NCBI RefSeq assembly: GCF_000349845.1 | Contig: NC_020829.1 | Span: 2,859,001 to 2,923,000, forward strand | Direction of reading: 5' to 3' | DNA length: 64,000 bases | Source of the DNA: Pseudomonas sp. ATCC 13867 | GTDB taxonomy: Bacteria; Pseudomonadota; Gammaproteobacteria; Pseudomonadales; Pseudomonadaceae | Shown here: one piece after another, positions 1-8,081 of the stretch | Layout of the letters: each line of letters opens with the position of its first letter | How positions within the stretch are numbered: position 1 is the first letter of the stretch | Program-made: the position numbers and the translations under genes | The notes under the pieces: model-generated | Told to the model about the DNA's origin: nothing | Databases searched by the model: none | Seen by the model: only the letters and a program-made list of their open reading frames with translations

Positions 1-1
1 C

Positions 2-103
2 CTGATCGCCCTGTGCAAGGCCTTGGGCGGCGGCACGCCGCCCCCGCAAGCCCGTCGCGACGAGCCCCCCGCGGCGGAAGCGAAAGAAACCGCCAGCCGC
101 TAG
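2..103 (+). CDS. C-terminal fragment of an OprM/NodT-like outer-membrane efflux factor (partial, 5' end outside window)
   Basis: Only the last 33 residues and a TAG stop are visible, in a frame entering from the left edge. The peptide begins LIALCKALGGG and continues into a Pro/Glu/Ala-rich tail. Outer-membrane factors of RND and MFS-type tripartite pumps (OprM/NodT lipoproteins) characteristically end in a motif like LYKALGGGW, so this is probably the end of such a channel. Here Trp is replaced by Thr and the Tyr by Cys. The stop overlaps the stop codon of the convergent gene on the minus strand by two bases. The identification rests on one short motif and is tentative. Confidence 0.5.
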   Translation: MIALCKALGGGTPPPQARRDEPPAAEAKETASR

Positions 104-723
104 TGCGGCGCGGCGGCCGTCAGGCGGCTGTCGCGCAGGTCCCTGGCCACCCGCAGCTGCATCTCGTAGGCCGGCGCCTCCACGGCGTCGAAGTCCTCGC
201 TGTAACGGTTGGCGAAACCCTGCACGCCCCACTCCTGGTACTGCTTCACGTGCCACAGTTCGTGGGCCCAGAGGGCGACGTTGGTCTGCGCGTCCTCCTC
301 GCTGCGAAAGACGATCACGTCCACCAGGGTGACGGCCTCGGTGTCGGGGTTCTGCATGATCGTCTGGGCGGCGTTCAACTCGTCCAGCGCGCCGGTGGAA
401 TAGCGCGCCGCCATCAGCACCTCGTCGGGGAAATAGGCCTGCAGCTGCGCGCGGATTTCCAGCGGGACCGGCAGGGTGCCGCCCTGCTCCGCCTGGTCGC
501 GGGACTGCTGCAGCCAGACGCCCAGCGCCTGGCCGGCCATCTTGCGGGTATCGGCGATCACCGGGCCGAGCACGGCGCCCAGGTCCGGCAGGCAGACGCA
601 ACTGTCCAGGCAGACCTGGCGCTGCCCCTGCGGGCAGGTCGCGGCAGGGGTTTCGACGGACACGACCAACCCGGCGAGCAGCGCCAGTGCGCGCAGGATG
701 CGGGTCGGAATGGGGGATGGCAT
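100..723 (-). CDS. Secreted DUF4157-type protein with HExxH-like motif
   Basis: A 207-residue protein. The chosen start gives a typical signal peptide (RILRALALLAGLVV core, probable cleavage after the ETPAA segment). The mature N-terminus has a CPQGQRQVCLDSCVC cluster of four cysteines. The C-terminal half carries ALWAHELWHVKQYQEWG, an HExxH-like metal-site variant (HELWH) followed by KQYQEWG. This is typical of DUF4157/eCIS-core-like domains found in many secreted or envelope-associated proteobacterial proteins, where proteolytic activity is mostly unproven. A longer in-frame ATG lies upstream at 897, but it would bury the signal peptide, so it is rejected. The gene faces the efflux-gene end convergently. 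The substrate is unknown. Confidence 0.7.
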   Translation of the reverse strand: MPSPIPTRILRALALLAGLVVSVETPAATCPQGQRQVCLDSCVCLPDLGAVLGPVIADTRKMAGQALGVWLQQSRDQAEQGGTLPVPLEIRAQLQAYFPDEVLMAARYSTGALDELNAAQTIMQNPDTEAVTLVDVIVFRSEEDAQTNVALWAHELWHVKQYQEWGVQGFANRYSEDFDAVEAPAYEMQLRVARDLRDSRLTAAAPH

Positions 724-853
724 GTGGGGAGGCTCCGCTGCAGCGTGGAGAAAGACATGTCGGTTGGACCGCGTTGCGGCGCGATCATGCCATGCCGCCG
801 GCACAAAAAGAGCACTGGCGCGACGGATGAAACTTCTGCTAGCTTCATGCCCC

Positions 854-916
854 ATGAATGCCGCCAACCGCACCTTCCAGCAGATTATTACCACCATCGC
901 TCCGATGGTGGGTTAG
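854..916 (+). CDS. Leader-like 20-residue mini-ORF upstream of an intrinsic terminator
   Basis: ATG to TAG gives a 20-residue peptide starting MNAANRTF and containing an IITTI run. An extended -10-like element (TGCTAGCTT, 837-845) sits only about 8 bases before the ATG, so the message could be leaderless or nearly so. An ideal intrinsic terminator follows at 936-959 and the next gene starts at 1000. The layout of mini-ORF, terminator and gene resembles transcription attenuation. No known leader peptide is recognised, and the downstream SnoaL-like gene is not an amino-acid biosynthesis gene. It may equally be chance or part of a small RNA. Confidence 0.3.
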   Translation: MNAANRTFQQIITTIAPMVG

Positions 917-935
917 CGCATTCGAAGCGACAACC

Positions 936-959
936 AAACCCGCCTCCCGGCGGGTTTTT
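936..959 (+). terminator. Rho-independent terminator
   Basis: The 9-bp arms AAACCCGCC and GGCGGGTTT enclose a TCCC loop and are followed by a T run (955-959). It is oriented to stop plus-strand transcription entering from the mini-ORF region, 40 bases before the next coding sequence. Confidence 0.8.
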
Positions 960-999
960 CAATGCCCGCCGTCCGAGGCTCCCGATCGAGGAGATACCG

Positions 1000-1416
1000 A
1001 TGGCCCCGGCATTCCCCGCAGCCCTCCACCCTGGGCAGCATCCCCTGCAAGCACTCATCCAGGCCGCCGACGAGGCCATCGGTCGCGAGGACTTCGACGC
1101 GCTGCTGGCGTTCTACACCGACGACGCCCTGCTGCTGGTCAAGCCCGGCCTGCTGGCGCGCGGCAAGGCCCAGATCCGCCAGGCCTTCGTCGCCATCGCC
1201 GAACATTTCGACCATGACTTGCGGGTGCGCCAGGATCGCCTGGAAATCCTCGAAGCCGGCGATACCGCGCTGGTGGTCGCGCAGACCCTGCTCGACACCC
1301 GCCACGGCACGCTGAGCCGCCGCGCCACCTACGTGTTCCGCCGCGAAGCCGACGGCACCTGGCGTTGCGCGGTCGATAACTCCTACGGCACCGACCTGCT
1401 GGAGGCGACACCATGA
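1000..1416 (+). CDS. SnoaL-like / DUF4440 family protein
   Basis: A 138-residue cytosolic protein. The start is fixed by a GAGGAG ribosome site seven bases before the ATG. The pattern is that of an NTF2-like cone fold: an N-terminal helix (LQALIQAADEAIGREDFDAL), LLAFYTDDALLLVKPG, a RGKAQIRQAF helix, and a sheet ending WRCAVDNSYGTDLL. Such proteins (SnoaL_3, DUF4440) often act as small isomerases or hydrolases or as ligand-binding domains. No catalytic residues can be assigned. The stop overlaps the start of the next gene (ATGA), so it is probably translationally coupled to the P-loop kinase. Confidence 0.75.
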   Translation: MAPAFPAALHPGQHPLQALIQAADEAIGREDFDALLAFYTDDALLLVKPGLLARGKAQIRQAFVAIAEHFDHDLRVRQDRLEILEAGDTALVVAQTLLDTRHGTLSRRATYVFRREADGTWRCAVDNSYGTDLLEATP

Positions 1417-1898
1417 GTACGGGCACTTTGCACCTGCTGTGTGGCAAGGCGGCGTCGGGCAAGTCCCGCCTCGCCCGCGAACTGGCCGAGGCGCCGGGCA
1501 CCGTGATGCTGGCCGAGGAACAATGGCTCGCCGAGCTCTTCCCCTGGGGCATCAGCAACCCCGACGACTACCAGCTCTACGCCCGCCGCGTGCGCAAGGT
1601 CATGGGCCCGCACGTGGTCGGCCTGCTGCGCGCCGGCACCAGCGTGGTGCTGGACATCCCCGCCAACACCCTGGCCGACCGCCGCTGGCTGATCGACCTG
1701 GCGCAGCAGGCCGGCGCCGCGCATTGCCTGCACTTCCTCGATGTCGACCCGGCCACCTGCCGCAGCCGCCTGCTGGCCCGCCACGCCCTGGCGCCCCTGG
1801 CCGCGCCGCTGGACCCGGCCGGCTACGAGGCGCTCAATCGCTACTTCGTCGCCCCGCGCCCGGAGGAAAAACTGCAAGTGCAGCGCCACGGCGCCTGA
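1413..1898 (+). CDS. Small AAA/zeta-toxin-like P-loop kinase
   Basis: A 161-residue protein with a clear Walker A at its N-terminus (CGKAASGKS, about residues 10-18). It also has the acidic FLDVDPATCRSRLLARH segment, which looks like the lid region of nucleotide and small-molecule kinases of the AAA_33 group. The length and motif order suit an ATP-dependent phosphotransferase acting on a small molecule or RNA end. The substrate cannot be read from sequence. It overlaps the SnoaL-like gene by four bases, which suggests a two-gene operon. No antitoxin-like partner is visible, so it is not called a toxin. Confidence 0.7.
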   Translation: MSTGTLHLLCGKAASGKSRLARELAEAPGTVMLAEEQWLAELFPWGISNPDDYQLYARRVRKVMGPHVVGLLRAGTSVVLDIPANTLADRRWLIDLAQQAGAAHCLHFLDVDPATCRSRLLARHALAPLAAPLDPAGYEALNRYFVAPRPEEKLQVQRHGA

Positions 1899-1946
1899 GC
1901 GCGTAGAATCGCCGCCCCGATTTGCTCCAATCGCCTGACCGGAAAG

Positions 1947-2885
1947 ATGAACGCCGAAGCCATCGCCACCCTGCGCGAGCAACTGCTCGCCGCCCTGAAC
2001 CCCGCCCCTGCGGAAACCCGCCGCCTGTTCCACGGCCGCGGCCGCCGCTGGCCTGGGCTGGAGCAGGTGACGGCCGACTGGCTGGAAGGCGTGCTGCTGG
2101 TGTCGTTGTTCCGCGAGCCCGTCGAAGACGAGCTGAGCGCGCTGCGGGCGATGCTGTTGGAACTGGCACAGGGCGACATCTGGCGCGCCACCGGCGCCCG
2201 CAGCCTGATGCTGCAGCACCGCTACACCCTGGAAAGCACCATGGAAGTGCTCCACGGCGAAGCCTTCGACGGCTGGCAGATCAGCGAGCATGGCCTGCGC
2301 TACCAGCTGGACCTGGGCCGCAAGCAGAACAACGGCCTGTTCCTCGACATGCGCTACGGCCGCCAGTGGGTGCAGGCCAACTCCGCAGGCCTGCGCGTGC
2401 TCAACCTGTTCGCCTACACCTGCGGCTTCTCCGTGGCAGCAATGGCCGGCGGCGCGCAGAAGGTGGTCAACCTCGACATGGCCCGCGCCGCGCTCAGTCG
2501 TGGCCGCGACAACCACCGCCTGAACGGCCACGACCTGTCGAAGGTGAGCTTCCTCGACCACGACCTGTTCAAGTCCTGGGGCAAGGTGAAGAAATCCGGC
2601 CCGTACGACCTGATCATCATCGACCCGCCGAGCTTCCAGAAAGGCAGCTTCGTCCTCGACAAGGACTACGCCCGCGTCCTGCGTCGCCTGCCGGAACTAC
2701 TGGACGGCGCCGGCAGCGTGCTGGCCTGCGTGAACGACCCGGCCGTCGGCATGGACTTCCTCCTCCAGGGCATGGCCGCCGAGGCGCCGCAGCTGCGCTT
2801 CGTCGAGCGCCTGGAAAACCCGCCGGAATTCGCCGATATCGAAGAAGACAGCGGGTTGAAGGCGCTGGTGTTCCGGCTGGACTGA
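1947..2885 (+). CDS. Class I SAM-dependent methyltransferase (RlmI-like, COG1092 type)
   Basis: A 312-residue protein. The central part is a Rossmann methyltransferase: LNLFAYTCGFSVAAMAGGAQKVVNLDM is the SAM-binding motif I with its acidic strand end, and LIIIDPPSFQKG is the motif IV (DPPSF) shared by RNA cytosine and guanine methyltransferases of the RlmI/RlmL group. The N-terminal about 100 residues are not a PUA domain, so it is shorter than E. coli RlmI (about 396 residues). It is more like the stand-alone SAM methyltransferases common in Pseudomonas. The probable substrate is RNA, but this is inferred from the motif only. Confidence 0.75.
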   Translation: MNAEAIATLREQLLAALNPAPAETRRLFHGRGRRWPGLEQVTADWLEGVLLVSLFREPVEDELSALRAMLLELAQGDIWRATGARSLMLQHRYTLESTMEVLHGEAFDGWQISEHGLRYQLDLGRKQNNGLFLDMRYGRQWVQANSAGLRVLNLFAYTCGFSVAAMAGGAQKVVNLDMARAALSRGRDNHRLNGHDLSKVSFLDHDLFKSWGKVKKSGPYDLIIIDPPSFQKGSFVLDKDYARVLRRLPELLDGAGSVLACVNDPAVGMDFLLQGMAAEAPQLRFVERLENPPEFADIEEDSGLKALVFRLD

Positions 2886-2918
2886 CCCGTACCGCCCCAT
2901 CGCCGGCACTATGCCCCT

Positions 2919-3002
2919 GTAGGAGCGAGCTTGCTCGCGAACCCCGCTTCACGCCGGGCCATGCGGTGCAATGCGGTTCGCGAGCAAGCTCGCTCCTACG
3001 AA
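2919..3002. repeat. Inverted pair of REP-type palindromes (REPIN-like)
   Basis: Two copies of a palindromic unit, GTAGGAGCGAGCTTGCTC and its inverse, face each other 37 bases apart in the gap between the methyltransferase and nuclease genes. The same unit recurs at several other intergenic positions in this window. Such REP elements are dispersed by REP-associated tyrosine transposases and can also act as weak terminators or mRNA stabilisers. Confidence 0.85.
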
Positions 3003-3113
3003 GAGCAGCCCGCAGCCATGTAGGCAATCTCCCGATGAAAGGCCGTGCCAACCCTTGCGGCCAGGCCCCCATCACGCCATCCTTGCCACTGTATGTAAAA
3101 CCAGTGCCTGCCG

Positions 3114-4763
3114 ATGTCCGTGCCGCTCGACCCCAGCCTCTACTACCTGACCAACTTCCACCGCGCCCTCGACTGGATCGACGAACGCTACGCCGACCTG
3201 CTCGACGCCGAGGAAGCCCGGTTCATCGCCGATTTCCGCGCGCTGCCGTTGCCGTCACGGGCGTTGCTGGTGCGGCTGGTGATGCGCAAGGGGCCACACT
3301 TTCGCGCCGGCAAGCTGAGCTACGCGGAGATCGGCGACATCCCCAGCGCTGCCGCGCCGCTGCTGGAGCTGGGCTGGCTCGATAACGCTTACCCGCTCAC
3401 GCTGGAAGAGCTGCTGTCACTGCTGCTCAAGGACGAACTGCTCGCGCGTTTTCGCGATGACCTGCCGCGCGGCGCGCTGAAGAAGGCCGAACTCTACGAG
3501 CACCTGCACGCCTACCACGAGCAGGTGCAGCCCTTCGCCGGCTGGTACCCGGAGCTCGACCAGCTCTACACGCTGATGGTGACGCCGCTATGCGACCGCC
3601 TGCGCCTGCTGTTCTTCGGCAACCTGCAGCAGGACTGGTCCGAATTCGTCCTCGCCGACCTCGGCATCTTCCGCTACGAGACCGTGTCCTTCACCGCCGA
3701 TTCCCGCGCCTTCCGCCGCCGCAATGACCTTGAGGCCTACATCCACCTGTGGAACGGCGCGGTGCGCTTCGAAACCGGCGAACCCATCGCCGAGCTGCTG
3801 GCCGAACTGGGTGACTTCCACAGCGACAACAGCTACCTGCAAGCCCGCCACGACCGCCTGCTGTACCGCATGGCCTACCAGCTGGAGCGCGAAGGCGAGC
3901 TGGACGCCGCGCTGGCGCTTTACCAACGCACCGCCGCCGGGGGCTCGCGGCAACGGCAGATTCGCGTGCTGGAACGCCTGCAACGCTTCGAGGAAGCCCA
4001 TGCGCTGGTGCAAGCCGCCCTGGCCGCGCCGGAAAGCGACGGCGAGCTGCAGTTGGTCGAGCGCGCGCTGACCCGGCTGGTCCGCCAGCTCGGGCTGCCG
4101 AAGGAAAAAGCCGCCAAGGCTGCGCCGCCGCTGCGCATCGACCTGGAGATGCAGCGCCCGGACGTCAACGTCGAATTCGCCGTGCAGGCCGTGCTTCACG
4201 AGGACGAAGCGCCGGTGCACTACGTGGAGAACGCGCTGATCTGCAGCCTGTTCGGCCTGCTCTGCTGGGAAGTGATCTTCGCCCCGCTGCCCGGCGCCTT
4301 TTTCCACCCCTTCCAGGTCGGGCCCAGCGATCTCAACCGCAGCGACTTCGTCAGCCGCCGCGCGGAAGCCTTCGCCGCACGCCTGGCGTTGCTGGACAGC
4401 GATGCGTACCTGACGGCGATCCGCGAAACCTGGGCCGCCAAGACCGGCATCCTCTCGCCCTTCGTACACTGGGAGCTGCTCGACGAAAACCTGCTGGAGC
4501 AGGCCCTGCACTGCCTGCCGGCGGCCCACCTGAAGCTGTGGTTCGAACGTCTGCTGGCCGACCCGAAGACCAACCGCGCCGGCATGCCCGACCTGATCCA
4601 GTTCTGGCCTGGCGAGGCGCGCTACCGGATGATCGAGGTAAAAGGCCCCGGCGACCGCCTGCAGGATAATCAGAAGCGCTGGCTGGCCTTCTGCGCCGAG
4701 CACGGCATGCCGGTGGAAGTCTGCTACGTACGCTGGCAGGGCGAGGCGGACGGGCCCGCATGA
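3114..4763 (+). CDS. FAN1-like VRR-NUC structure-specific nuclease
   Basis: A 549-residue protein. The C-terminal about 75 residues hold the VRR-NUC catalytic core: GMPDLIQFW (metal-binding Asp) followed by YRMIEVKGPGDRLQDNQKRW (Glu-x-Lys of the PD-(D/E)XK fold). The middle consists of TPR-like helical repeats (for example LLYRMAYQLEREGELDAALALYQRT), and the N-terminus is the SAP-like winged region of FAN1. Bacterial FAN1 homologues (studied in P. aeruginosa) cut 5'-flap and cross-linked DNA, so a role in interstrand-crosslink repair is likely. Its stop overlaps the helicase start by four bases, which indicates co-translation and probably shared function. The length fits bacterial FAN1. Confidence 0.88.
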   Translation: MSVPLDPSLYYLTNFHRALDWIDERYADLLDAEEARFIADFRALPLPSRALLVRLVMRKGPHFRAGKLSYAEIGDIPSAAAPLLELGWLDNAYPLTLEELLSLLLKDELLARFRDDLPRGALKKAELYEHLHAYHEQVQPFAGWYPELDQLYTLMVTPLCDRLRLLFFGNLQQDWSEFVLADLGIFRYETVSFTADSRAFRRRNDLEAYIHLWNGAVRFETGEPIAELLAELGDFHSDNSYLQARHDRLLYRMAYQLEREGELDAALALYQRTAAGGSRQRQIRVLERLQRFEEAHALVQAALAAPESDGELQLVERALTRLVRQLGLPKEKAAKAAPPLRIDLEMQRPDVNVEFAVQAVLHEDEAPVHYVENALICSLFGLLCWEVIFAPLPGAFFHPFQVGPSDLNRSDFVSRRAEAFAARLALLDSDAYLTAIRETWAAKTGILSPFVHWELLDENLLEQALHCLPAAHLKLWFERLLADPKTNRAGMPDLIQFWPGEARYRMIEVKGPGDRLQDNQKRWLAFCAEHGMPVEVCYVRWQGEADGPA

Positions 4764-7075
4764 GCTACGCCATCGCCGTGCGCGCGCTGTGCGAATTCAC
4801 CGCCAAGGAAGGTGACCTCGACCTGCGCTTCACCCCCGCTCCCACGGCTCAGGAAGGCATGGCCGGGCACGCCACGGTGGTCTCCCGCCGCGGGCTGGGC
4901 TACATCGCCGAACTGCCGTTGCGCGGCGAATACCCGGGGTTGGTGGTCAGCGGCCGCGCCGACGGCTACGACCCGAACGAAAACCTGCTGGAAGAGATCA
5001 AGACCCATCGCGGCGACGTCGCACGCATCCCGCAGAACCACCGGCTGCTGCACTGGGCGCAGGTGAAGGTATATGGCTGGCTGCTCTGCCAGACCCTGGA
5101 GATCGACGCCATCGACCTGGCCGTCGTCTACTTCAACGTCATCACCCAGAAGGAGACCGAGTTCCGCGAGCGCTTCGCCGCCGAGGACCTGCGCGCCTTC
5201 TTCGAGCTGCAATGCCAGCGCTTCGTGCAATGGGCCGAGCAGGAAAGCGCCCACCGCGTCGAGCGCGACCAGGGGCTGGAGACGCTGCGCTTCCCCTACG
5301 CCGATTTCCGCCAGGGCCAGCGCATGCTCGCCGAGTCGGTGTACCGCGCCGCCCGTGACGGCCAGACGCTGATGGCGCAGGCCACCACCGGCATCGGCAA
5401 GACCCTCGGCACCCTGTTCCCGCAGCTCAAGGCCTTCCCCGGCCAGCAACTGGACCGCTTGTTCTTCCTCACTGCCAAGACTCCCGGCCGGCGCCTGGCG
5501 CTGGACGCCCTGGCGACCCTGCGCCAGCAGGAGGCCGCCCAGCCGCTGCGGGTGCTCGAGCACGTCGCCCGCGACAAGGCCTGCGAGCACCCGGACAAGG
5601 CCTGCCACGGCGAGTCCTGCCCGCTGGCCAAGGGTTTCTACGACCGCCTGCCCGCCGCCCGCGAGGCCGCGCTCAAGCAGTGCTGGCTGACCCAGGAGGC
5701 GGTGCGCAAGGTGGCACTGGAGCACCAGGTCTGCCCCTACTACCTGAGCCAGGAGCTGTGCCGCTGGTCCGACGTGGTGGTCGGCGACTACAACTATTAC
5801 TTCGACATGACCGCCCTGCTCTACGGCCTCACCGTGCTCAACGACTGGAAGGTCACCCTGCTGGTGGACGAGGCGCACAACCTCATCGAGCGCGGCCGCG
5901 GCATGTACAGCGCCGAGCTGGACCAGGGCGAGTTCAACGCCCTGCGCAAGGTCGCCCCGGCCAAGCTGAAAAGCGCGCTGGAGCGCGTCGGCCGGCACTG
6001 GAACCAGCTGCACCAGGACCAGGATGTGGAGTACCAGATCTACCCGACCATCCCCGACCTGTTCATCGCCGCGCTGCAGAAGGCCGTCAGCGCCATCACC
6101 GACCACCTCACCGACCAGCCCACCGGCAACGAGGCCGAGCTGCTGCGCTTCTACCTCGACGCCATGCTCTTCTGCCGGCTGGCCGAGGCCTACGGACCGC
6201 ACTCGCTGTTCGACATCACCCGCCACGACGTCAGCGCACGGCGCGTGCTTTCGACCCTGTGCCTGCGCAACGTGGTGCCGGCGCCCTTCCTCGCCGAGCG
6301 CTTCAAGGTGGCCCACAGCACCACGCTGTTCTCCGCCACCCTGACCCCGGCGCACTACTACGCCGACCTGCTCGGCCTGCCCGAAGACACCGGTTGGCGC
6401 GAGGTGGAGTCACCCTTCCACGCCGAACAGCTGGAAGTCCACGCGCTGAGCAACCTGTCCACCCGCTACCAGCACCGCGAGGCCAGCCTCACGCCGATCA
6501 GCACCCTGATGGCCCGGCAGTTCCGTACGCGGCCCGGCAATTACCTGGCCTTCTTCAGCAGCTACGCCTACCTGCAACAGGCGCTGGACCGCTTCACCGC
6601 CGAGCACCCGGACATCCCGCACTGGGCACAGTCGCGCAGCATGAATGAACTGGAGCGTCAGGCCTTCCTAGACCGCTTCACCACCGGCTCGCGCGGCATC
6701 GGCTTTGCCGTGCTCGGCGGTGCTTTCGGCGAAGGCATCGACCTGCCGGGTGAGCGCCTGATCGGCGCCTTCATCGCCACGCTGGGCCTGCCGCAGGTGA
6801 ACGAGGTGAATGAAGAAATCAAGCAGCGCATGCAGGGGATGTTCGGCGACGGCTACGACTACACCTACCTGTTCCCCGGCTTGCAGAAGGTCGTCCAGGC
6901 GGCGGGCCGGGTGATCCGCACACCGACGGATTCGGGGGTGATCTACCTGCTCGACGACCGCTTCAACCAGCCGGCGGTGCGGCGGTTGCTGCCGGGGTGG
7001 TGGAAGCCGGAGCGGCTGAAGTTCATCGCCGATCCGCCACGCTCGAAAGCGCCGCAGGGGTATCTGCTGCTGTAA
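4760..7075 (+). CDS. DinG/XPD-family DNA helicase with nuclease-like N-terminus
   Basis: A 771-residue protein. Residues 1 to about 170 look like a PD-(D/E)XK or Cas4-like domain (SGRADGYDPNENLLEEIKTH, with Asp, Glu and Lys correctly spaced). Then come superfamily 2 helicase motifs: ATTGIGKT Walker A near residue 210, VDEAHN (DEAH) near 370, and QAAGRVIRTPTDSG motif VI near the C-terminus. Between Walker A and DEAH lie four cysteines (DKACEHPDKACHGESC ... QVCPYY) in the place of the XPD/DinG 4Fe-4S cluster. A 5'-3' iron-sulfur helicase acting on branched DNA is expected. It is coupled to the FAN1-like gene by an ATGA overlap. Whether the N-terminal nuclease is active is not shown. Confidence 0.85.
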   Translation: MSYAIAVRALCEFTAKEGDLDLRFTPAPTAQEGMAGHATVVSRRGLGYIAELPLRGEYPGLVVSGRADGYDPNENLLEEIKTHRGDVARIPQNHRLLHWAQVKVYGWLLCQTLEIDAIDLAVVYFNVITQKETEFRERFAAEDLRAFFELQCQRFVQWAEQESAHRVERDQGLETLRFPYADFRQGQRMLAESVYRAARDGQTLMAQATTGIGKTLGTLFPQLKAFPGQQLDRLFFLTAKTPGRRLALDALATLRQQEAAQPLRVLEHVARDKACEHPDKACHGESCPLAKGFYDRLPAAREAALKQCWLTQEAVRKVALEHQVCPYYLSQELCRWSDVVVGDYNYYFDMTALLYGLTVLNDWKVTLLVDEAHNLIERGRGMYSAELDQGEFNALRKVAPAKLKSALERVGRHWNQLHQDQDVEYQIYPTIPDLFIAALQKAVSAITDHLTDQPTGNEAELLRFYLDAMLFCRLAEAYGPHSLFDITRHDVSARRVLSTLCLRNVVPAPFLAERFKVAHSTTLFSATLTPAHYYADLLGLPEDTGWREVESPFHAEQLEVHALSNLSTRYQHREASLTPISTLMARQFRTRPGNYLAFFSSYAYLQQALDRFTAEHPDIPHWAQSRSMNELERQAFLDRFTTGSRGIGFAVLGGAFGEGIDLPGERLIGAFIATLGLPQVNEVNEEIKQRMQGMFGDGYDYTYLFPGLQKVVQAAGRVIRTPTDSGVIYLLDDRFNQPAVRRLLPGWWKPERLKFIADPPRSKAPQGYLLL

Positions 7076-7123
7076 CCGCTTGCATGCGCCATTCCCTGCT
7101 TCGCGATGGGCGTTGTGCCGTGC

Positions 7124-7250
7124 GATTCGCGAGCAAGCTCGCTCCTACGAAGAGCGCGCCGATGGCCACCTGTAGGAGCGAGCTTGCTCGCGAACCTGCC
7201 GGAGACGCCGACCCTGCCGGCGATTCGCGGAGGAGCTCCGCTCCTACGAG
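7124..7250. repeat. Cluster of three REP-type palindromes
   Basis: Two inverted units of the same family as at 2.9 kb (TTCGCGAGCAAGCTCGCTCC and its complement) are followed by a diverged third unit (ATTCGCGGAGGAGCTCCGCTCC). They lie just after the helicase stop and before the SOS promoter, so they may separate the two transcription units. Confidence 0.85.
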
Positions 7251-7345
7251 AGCCAAAGCGCCGGAGCGGACTTGTAGCAGCGCCCCGGCGCGTCTGAATA
7301 CCCGTCAGACCAACCGGCATTGACGGCGCCTTCCCACTGGATAAA

Positions 7346-7361
7346 CTGTATATCCATACAG
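7346..7361 (+). promoter_or_regulatory. LexA box of the imu operon
   Basis: CTGTATATCCATACAG matches the CTGT-N8-ACAG SOS box consensus with perfect outer arms and an AT-rich centre. It lies about 100 bases before imuA, where DNA-damage-inducible imuA-imuB-dnaE2 operons have their operator. LexA repression of the three downstream genes is therefore expected. Confidence 0.9.
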
Positions 7362-7459
7362 TTTTTTTCGAGCAATCCCATGCACCCCTCATCCCCGCCC
7401 CTTCCCCGGCCCGCCGGCCGGGCGCATGACTGTCGCCGTTCGCCGGCCGGGAGGCCGTG

Positions 7460-8074
7460 ATGGGCAGCGTGGTCGCGCTCGATACCCTGTTCCACCAGCG
7501 GCAGGTCTGGAAGGGCCAACCGCAAGGCCTGCCGCCCAGCCAGCAGCCCACCGGCCATGCGGTGCTGGACGCTGCCCTGCCCAGCGGCGGCTGGCCGGAA
7601 GCGGCGCTCAGCGAAATCCTCCTGGTCGCGGAAGGCACCGGCGAACTGCAACTGGTCTGGCCGACCCTGGCTCGTCTAAGCGCGGCAGGCGAGCGCATCG
7701 TGCTGGTCGCGCCGCCCCACGTGCCCTACCCGGCCGCCTGGCAGGCCGCCGGCGTCGCGCTGGAGCAGCTCTCCATCGTCCGGGCGAGCGGCCGCGATGC
7801 GCTCTGGGCCGCCGAGCAGTGCCTGCGCTCAGGCAGTTGCGGCGCCGTACTGTGCTGGCCGCAGCAGGCCGACGATCGCGCCCTGCGCCGCCTGCAGGTG
7901 GCCGCCGAAACCGGGCAGACCCTGGCCATCGCCTACCGCTCGCAGCGCGAAGCGCTTAACCCCTCGCCCGCCGCGTTGCGCCTGGCGCTGGACGCCAACC
8001 CGGCGCAGCTGCGCGTGCTCAAATGTCGCGGCGGCCTCGCGCCGGCGCGACCCATTCCGCTGCCCTGGCACTGA
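7460..8074 (+). CDS. imuA: SOS mutagenesis protein ImuA (RecA-like)
   Basis: A 204-residue protein, first gene of a LexA-controlled operon. ImuA is a RecA/SulA-related protein required with ImuB and DnaE2 for damage-induced mutagenesis. Visible family features are the N-terminal HAVLDAALPSGGWPEAALSEIL (the degenerate P-loop neighbourhood of RecA-like folds), the LVAPPHVPYPAAW strand and the conserved C-terminal half. The ATG start is preferred over an adjacent GTG at 7457 because the GGGAGG ribosome site then has five-base spacing. It is followed by imuB after seven bases. It probably acts as an accessory factor linking RecA filaments to the mutasome. Identification is supported mainly by order and family pattern. 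Confidence 0.88.
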   Translation: MGSVVALDTLFHQRQVWKGQPQGLPPSQQPTGHAVLDAALPSGGWPEAALSEILLVAEGTGELQLVWPTLARLSAAGERIVLVAPPHVPYPAAWQAAGVALEQLSIVRASGRDALWAAEQCLRSGSCGAVLCWPQQADDRALRRLQVAAETGQTLAIAYRSQREALNPSPAALRLALDANPAQLRVLKCRGGLAPARPIPLPWH

Positions 8075-8081
8075 GGCCGGC

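Noticed and set aside
1413..1898. Zeta-type toxin of a toxin-antitoxin pair
   Set aside because: Only the Walker A and general kinase pattern are shared; the coupled upstream gene is a SnoaL-like protein, not an antitoxin.
7124..7250. Short regularly spaced palindromes considered as CRISPR repeats or attachment sites
   Set aside because: They are inverted pairs found in many intergenic gaps of the window with variable spacing, typical of REP elements; no spacers of constant length, no integrase.
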